A program made the translations under genes and the position numbers. The notes beneath the pieces were generated by a model that saw only the letters and a list, made by a program, of their open reading frames with translations, was not told the DNA's origin and made no database searches. From contig CABUQL010000007.1 in assembly GCA_902493665.1 (NCBI GenBank), positions 1 through 15,194 on the forward strand: 15,194 nucleotides of DNA. Reading direction: 5' to 3'. Every line of letters starts with the position of its first letter. Position 1 is the first letter of the stretch. The stretch is from an uncultured Eubacteriales bacterium. GTDB taxonomy: Bacteria > Bacillota > Clostridia > UMGS1810. This document shows, one piece after another, positions 14,248 through 15,194 of the stretch.

Positions 14248-14940
14248 ATGATTTATTCTTCAGAAGTTGAAAGAATGTGTGTAGTTGCAAAAGGTGCAAA
14301 CCACGGTCCCGCTCCGATTCCGGAAGAAGGCAAATGGGTTGCATCAAAAGAAATCAAAGATATAAGCGGTTTGACCCACGGTGTGGGCTGGTGTGCTCCG
14401 CAGCAGGGTGCCTGTAAGTTAACATTAAATGTTAAAGACGGCATAATTGAAGAAGCGCTTGTTGAAACAATCGGATGTTCGGGTATGACTCACTCGGCTG
14501 CTATGGCAAGTGAAATTCTCCCCGGAAAAACAATTCTTGAAGCGCTCAACACTGACCTTGTTTGCGACGCTATAAATACTGCAATGAGAGAACTTTTCCT
14601 TCAGATAGTATACGGAAGAACACAAACTGCTTTCTCGGAAGGCGGACTTCCCATCGGTGCAGGTCTTGAAGACCTCGGTAAAGGACTCAGAAGCCAGGTC
14701 GGCACAATGTACGGCACAAAAGCCAAAGGTTCAAGATATCTTGAAATGGCTGAGGGCTATGTTACAAAAATCGCACTCGATAACGACGACGAAATCATCG
14801 GTTATGAATTTGTTCATCTCGGCAAAATGATGGAAATGATAAAAAAAGGCGAAGACGCAAACGATGCTCTTAAAAAAGCAACAGGTACATACGGCAGAAT
14901 CGCAGACGCCAAGAAAACAATTGACCCGAGAAATGAATAA
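14248..14940 (+). CDS. Iron-sulfur cluster assembly scaffold protein, NifU/IscU-like, GGGtGRT-associated
   Basis: This 230-residue protein has an N-terminal half like IscU/NifU-N. The segment GVGWCAPQQGACKLTLNVK (45-63), then IIEEALVETIGCSGMTHSAAMASE (66-89), parallels the IscU cluster region. Cys49 or Cys56 and Cys77 are candidate ligands, and Cys106 (LVCDAI) is a possible third. The C-terminal extension of about 110 residues, with RTQTAFSEGGLPIGAGLEDLG and YGRIADAKKTIDPRNE, is not in canonical IscU. In Clostridia this protein is regularly encoded next to a GGGtGRT-family gene, and that gene follows here 19 bases later. A good ribosome site (AAAGGAG) precedes the ATG. The scaffold call rests on similarity of the cysteine region. 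The client proteins are unknown. Confidence 0.85.
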   Translation: MIYSSEVERMCVVAKGANHGPAPIPEEGKWVASKEIKDISGLTHGVGWCAPQQGACKLTLNVKDGIIEEALVETIGCSGMTHSAAMASEILPGKTILEALNTDLVCDAINTAMRELFLQIVYGRTQTAFSEGGLPIGAGLEDLGKGLRSQVGTMYGTKAKGSRYLEMAEGYVTKIALDNDDEIIGYEFVHLGKMMEMIKKGEDANDALKKATGTYGRIADAKKTIDPRNE

Positions 14941-14959
14941 ATAAAGGAGGATTAACGAA

Positions 14960-15194
14960 ATGGCTTTGTTTGAAAGTTATGAAAGAAGAATAGATAAAAT
15001 TAACGAAGTTTTAAAAGCAAACGGAATTGCTTCTTTGGAAGAAGCAAGAAAAATCTGCACAGATAAAGGCTTCGATCCTTATGAAATTACAAAACAGATT
15101 CAGCCTATCTGCTTTGAAAATGCATGCTGGGCATACGTTTTGGGAGCTGCTCTTGCAATTAAAAGAGGCTGCAAATCGGCCGCAGACGCTGCTG
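14960..15194 (+). CDS. GGGtGRT-family protein, N-terminal part (cut by window end)
   Basis: The first 78 residues are visible. They begin MALFESYERRIDKINEVLKAN and include EEARKICTDKGFDPYEITKQ and QPICFENACWAYVLGAALAIKRG. I recognise these as the start of the GGGtGRT family, about 330 residues long, whose naming motif lies beyond the window. Cys residues at 33, 52, 57 and 72 are notable next to an Fe-S scaffold gene. AAAGGAGG sits nine bases before the ATG, and the gene follows the scaffold stop by 19 bases, clearly one operon. The function of the family is not established. Confidence 0.85.
   Translation, partial: MALFESYERRIDKINEVLKANGIASLEEARKICTDKGFDPYEITKQIQPICFENACWAYVLGAALAIKRGCKSAADAA

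Noticed and set aside
1..15194. CRISPR arrays, tRNA or rRNA genes, insertion sequences, phage genes or antiphage systems
   Set aside because: No regularly spaced repeats, RNA gene sequences, transposases, integrases or defence-type domains were found on either strand.

Overview
This window is chromosomal DNA from a low-GC, AT-rich, strictly anaerobic-type Firmicute, most likely a gut-associated member of the Clostridia. The evidence is the combination of strong AAGGAGG-type ribosome sites, occasional TTG starts, a lepA-hemW operon, a two-OB-fold clostridial SSB-like protein, and a NifU-like/GGGtGRT gene pair typical of Clostridia. I see no phage, transposase, integrase, CRISPR, tRNA or rRNA.

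Layout from left to right: (1) 1-327 is non-coding. It holds one copy of a degenerate dispersed repeat, a terminator for a gene outside the window, a near-perfect palindrome and a sigma-A promoter. (2) 328-2320 (+) is a two-gene operon of a DeoR-family regulator and a GlpT/UhpT-type organophosphate transporter. (3) 2357-3953 (+) is a promoter, a yybP-ykoY-class (Mn2+) riboswitch overlapping an intrinsic terminator, an OadB-type sodium-pump beta subunit, a 41-residue gamma-like membrane protein, and a bidirectional terminator. (4) 3996-6970 (-) is promoter-lepA-hemW. (5) 6974-10705 (-) is an operon of a DUF4434-type TIM-barrel protein, an AGE-family sugar epimerase, an EstA-type serine esterase and yebC, with its own promoter and terminator. 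(6) 10784-11474 (+) is an SSB-like two-OB-fold gene interrupted by a +1 frameshift, followed by a terminator. (7) 11500-11640 is a second copy of the dispersed repeat. (8) 11619-14059 (-) is a polar amino-acid ABC importer (binding lipoprotein, permease, ATPase). (9) 14169-15194 (+) is an Fe-S scaffold (NifU/IscU-like) gene with an inverted repeat over its promoter, then the truncated start of a GGGtGRT-family gene.

Functional reading: modules 2 and 5 suggest scavenging and processing of phosphorylated and acylated sugars, and module 8 amino-acid uptake. Modules 4 and 6 are housekeeping. The most unusual arrangement is module 3. A riboswitch of the manganese class, with its ON-switch architecture visible in the sequence, precedes beta and gamma-like subunits of a sodium-pumping decarboxylase, with no catalytic alpha subunit or biotin carrier nearby. 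The second is module 9, a conserved but poorly understood Fe-S-scaffold/GGGtGRT pair under an apparent operator.
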